DNA of 6,173 nucleotides from Oscillospiraceae bacterium (GTDB taxonomy: Bacteria; Bacillota; Clostridia; Oscillospirales; Ruminococcaceae), in assembly GCA_003445125.1 (NCBI GenBank), contig DLVP01000068.1, positions 1,674 to 7,846 of the forward strand, written 5' to 3'. This document shows positions 5,588 to 6,173 of the stretch, one piece after another. The notes under the pieces were generated by a model that worked only from the letters and a program-made list of their open reading frames with translations, made no database searches and was not told where the DNA came from. Each line of letters starts with the position of its first letter. Within the stretch, counting starts at the first letter, position 1. The position numbers were made by a program, and so were the translations under genes.

Positions 5588-6173
5588 GCTTTGCTATTTC
5601 TGCGAGATCGGCAATTTTCCGTCCGCTGTTTCTTTCGTATATCCGAATGAAATCAGCCGCGTCCTTATTCAGCGGAAGATATACGATTCCCCTCGCCAAT
5701 TGCCGTTTTTCGCAGTTTTCTTTGTGCCACGCAAGGGAAAACGACGGATGATGGGTGAAGATCATCGGAAGCTCCCTGCCGTCCGACACGGGAATGATAT
5801 TTTTATTATCGTTGATGTAGGATTGAAAATACCGCGTGAGGTTTGCACCGAAAACCAGGAATTTATCGTGAATCAACACGGTTTTTTCCTCCGCAAGCGG
5901 ACAAAACCGGACATTCAGCCCATACTGCTCCAGATGCAATCCACGGATATATTCGGGTTTACCCGTTCGGATGCAAACATCCGTAATCCCGACAAGCATG
6001 AAATACGAGAGCAGGTAATGAACGAGCGGTTTTCCCGCAATCTCGCCTTCAATATCCTCTGCTCTTATTTCCCCGATCCAATGATGCTTTCCGTAAAGTT
6101 TGGTCCCGTTGAAAATAAACTCAATATCGGCATCCAAAAGCATGGACAGCTTCGTCAAAAGCGACGAATCGGG
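5571..6173 (-). CDS. Short divergent RmlA-like nucleotidyltransferase homologue, 5' end probably cut
   Basis: The 200 visible residues run open to the right edge. Counting from the ATG at 6143, NGTKLY (12-17) resembles the GTRLY of glucose-1-phosphate thymidylyltransferases. GKPLVHYLLSYFMLVGITDV (37-56) closely resembles their KPMIYYPLSxLMLAGIRDI. YGLNVRF followed by VLIHDKFLVFG recalls the GDNIFYG strand. The end, DAADFIRIYERNSGRKI with AEIAKHRGLI, mirrors the EASxFIxTIEERQG...EEIAxRKGFI tail. The glycine-rich GGSGTR loop, the SKQLLPI motif and about 100 residues of the middle (PxGLAQA, EKP, WLDTGT) are missing or unrecognisable; RmlA is about 290 residues. It may be a non-catalytic or regulatory relative, or the second half of a longer protein. 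ATG 6143 and TTG 6158 are possible starts, but neither has a good ribosome site, unlike the other genes here, so the true start may lie outside the window. A role in nucleotide-sugar or surface polysaccharide metabolism is inference. Confidence 0.6.
   Translation of the reverse strand, partial: PDSSLLTKLSMLLDADIEFIFNGTKLYGKHHWIGEIRAEDIEGEIAGKPLVHYLLSYFMLVGITDVCIRTGKPEYIRGLHLEQYGLNVRFCPLAEEKTVLIHDKFLVFGANLTRYFQSYINDNKNIIPVSDGRELPMIFTHHPSFSLAWHKENCEKRQLARGIVYLPLNKDAADFIRIYERNSGRKIADLAEIAKHRGLI

Noticed and set aside
1..6173. CRISPR array, tRNA, rRNA, insertion sequence or phage genes
   Set aside because: No spaced direct repeats, no tRNA-like cloverleaf, no transposase or integrase motifs and no phage-like genes were seen on either strand.

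Overview
The window reads as a piece of chromosome from an anaerobic low-to-mid GC Firmicute, most likely a clostridial or related gut-type bacterium. This is an inference from strong AAGGAGG-type ribosome binding sites, tight gene spacing, roughly balanced base composition and the mix of protein families; no taxonomic marker is present. All six recognisable genes lie on the minus strand, so the transcription order runs from the right edge to the left edge.

Layout in transcription order. (1) 6173-5571 is the 3' part of a short, divergent relative of glucose-1-phosphate thymidylyltransferase (RmlA). It ends in a textbook intrinsic terminator whose stem overlaps its last codons. (2) 5478-2558 is a compact three-gene operon: a TRAP-type (DctM family) large permease, a 94-residue membrane protein whose Shine-Dalgarno sequence overlaps the permease stop codon, and an ATP-grasp ligase whose start overlaps or abuts the end of the small gene. 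(3) 2557-2367 is a 191-base intergenic region with two perfect inverted repeats that share six bases. One has the shape of a terminator for the ATP-grasp operon. (4) 2366-1 is a second transcription unit: an MmgE/PrpD family enzyme, then an SLC13/DASS-like carboxylate permease coupled to it through a TAATG stop/start overlap. The permease runs off the left edge.

How the genes may work together. Two unrelated carboxylate transporters flank an MmgE/PrpD enzyme (a family of dehydratases, decarboxylases and epimerases acting on di- and tricarboxylates) and an ATP-grasp enzyme (carboxylate-amine or carboxylate-thiol ligation through an acyl phosphate). The simplest reading is an uptake and conversion module for an organic acid or amino-acid-derived carboxylate. 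Its substrate cannot be read from the sequence. Genes that would fix a known pathway (prpB/prpC, aconitase, a lyase, a TRAP solute-binding protein, a regulator) are absent from the window. The most unusual items are the TRAP permease paired with a half-size partner instead of normal DctQ and DctP subunits, its tight coupling to an ATP-grasp ligase, the eroded RmlA-like protein, and the double palindrome between the two units.
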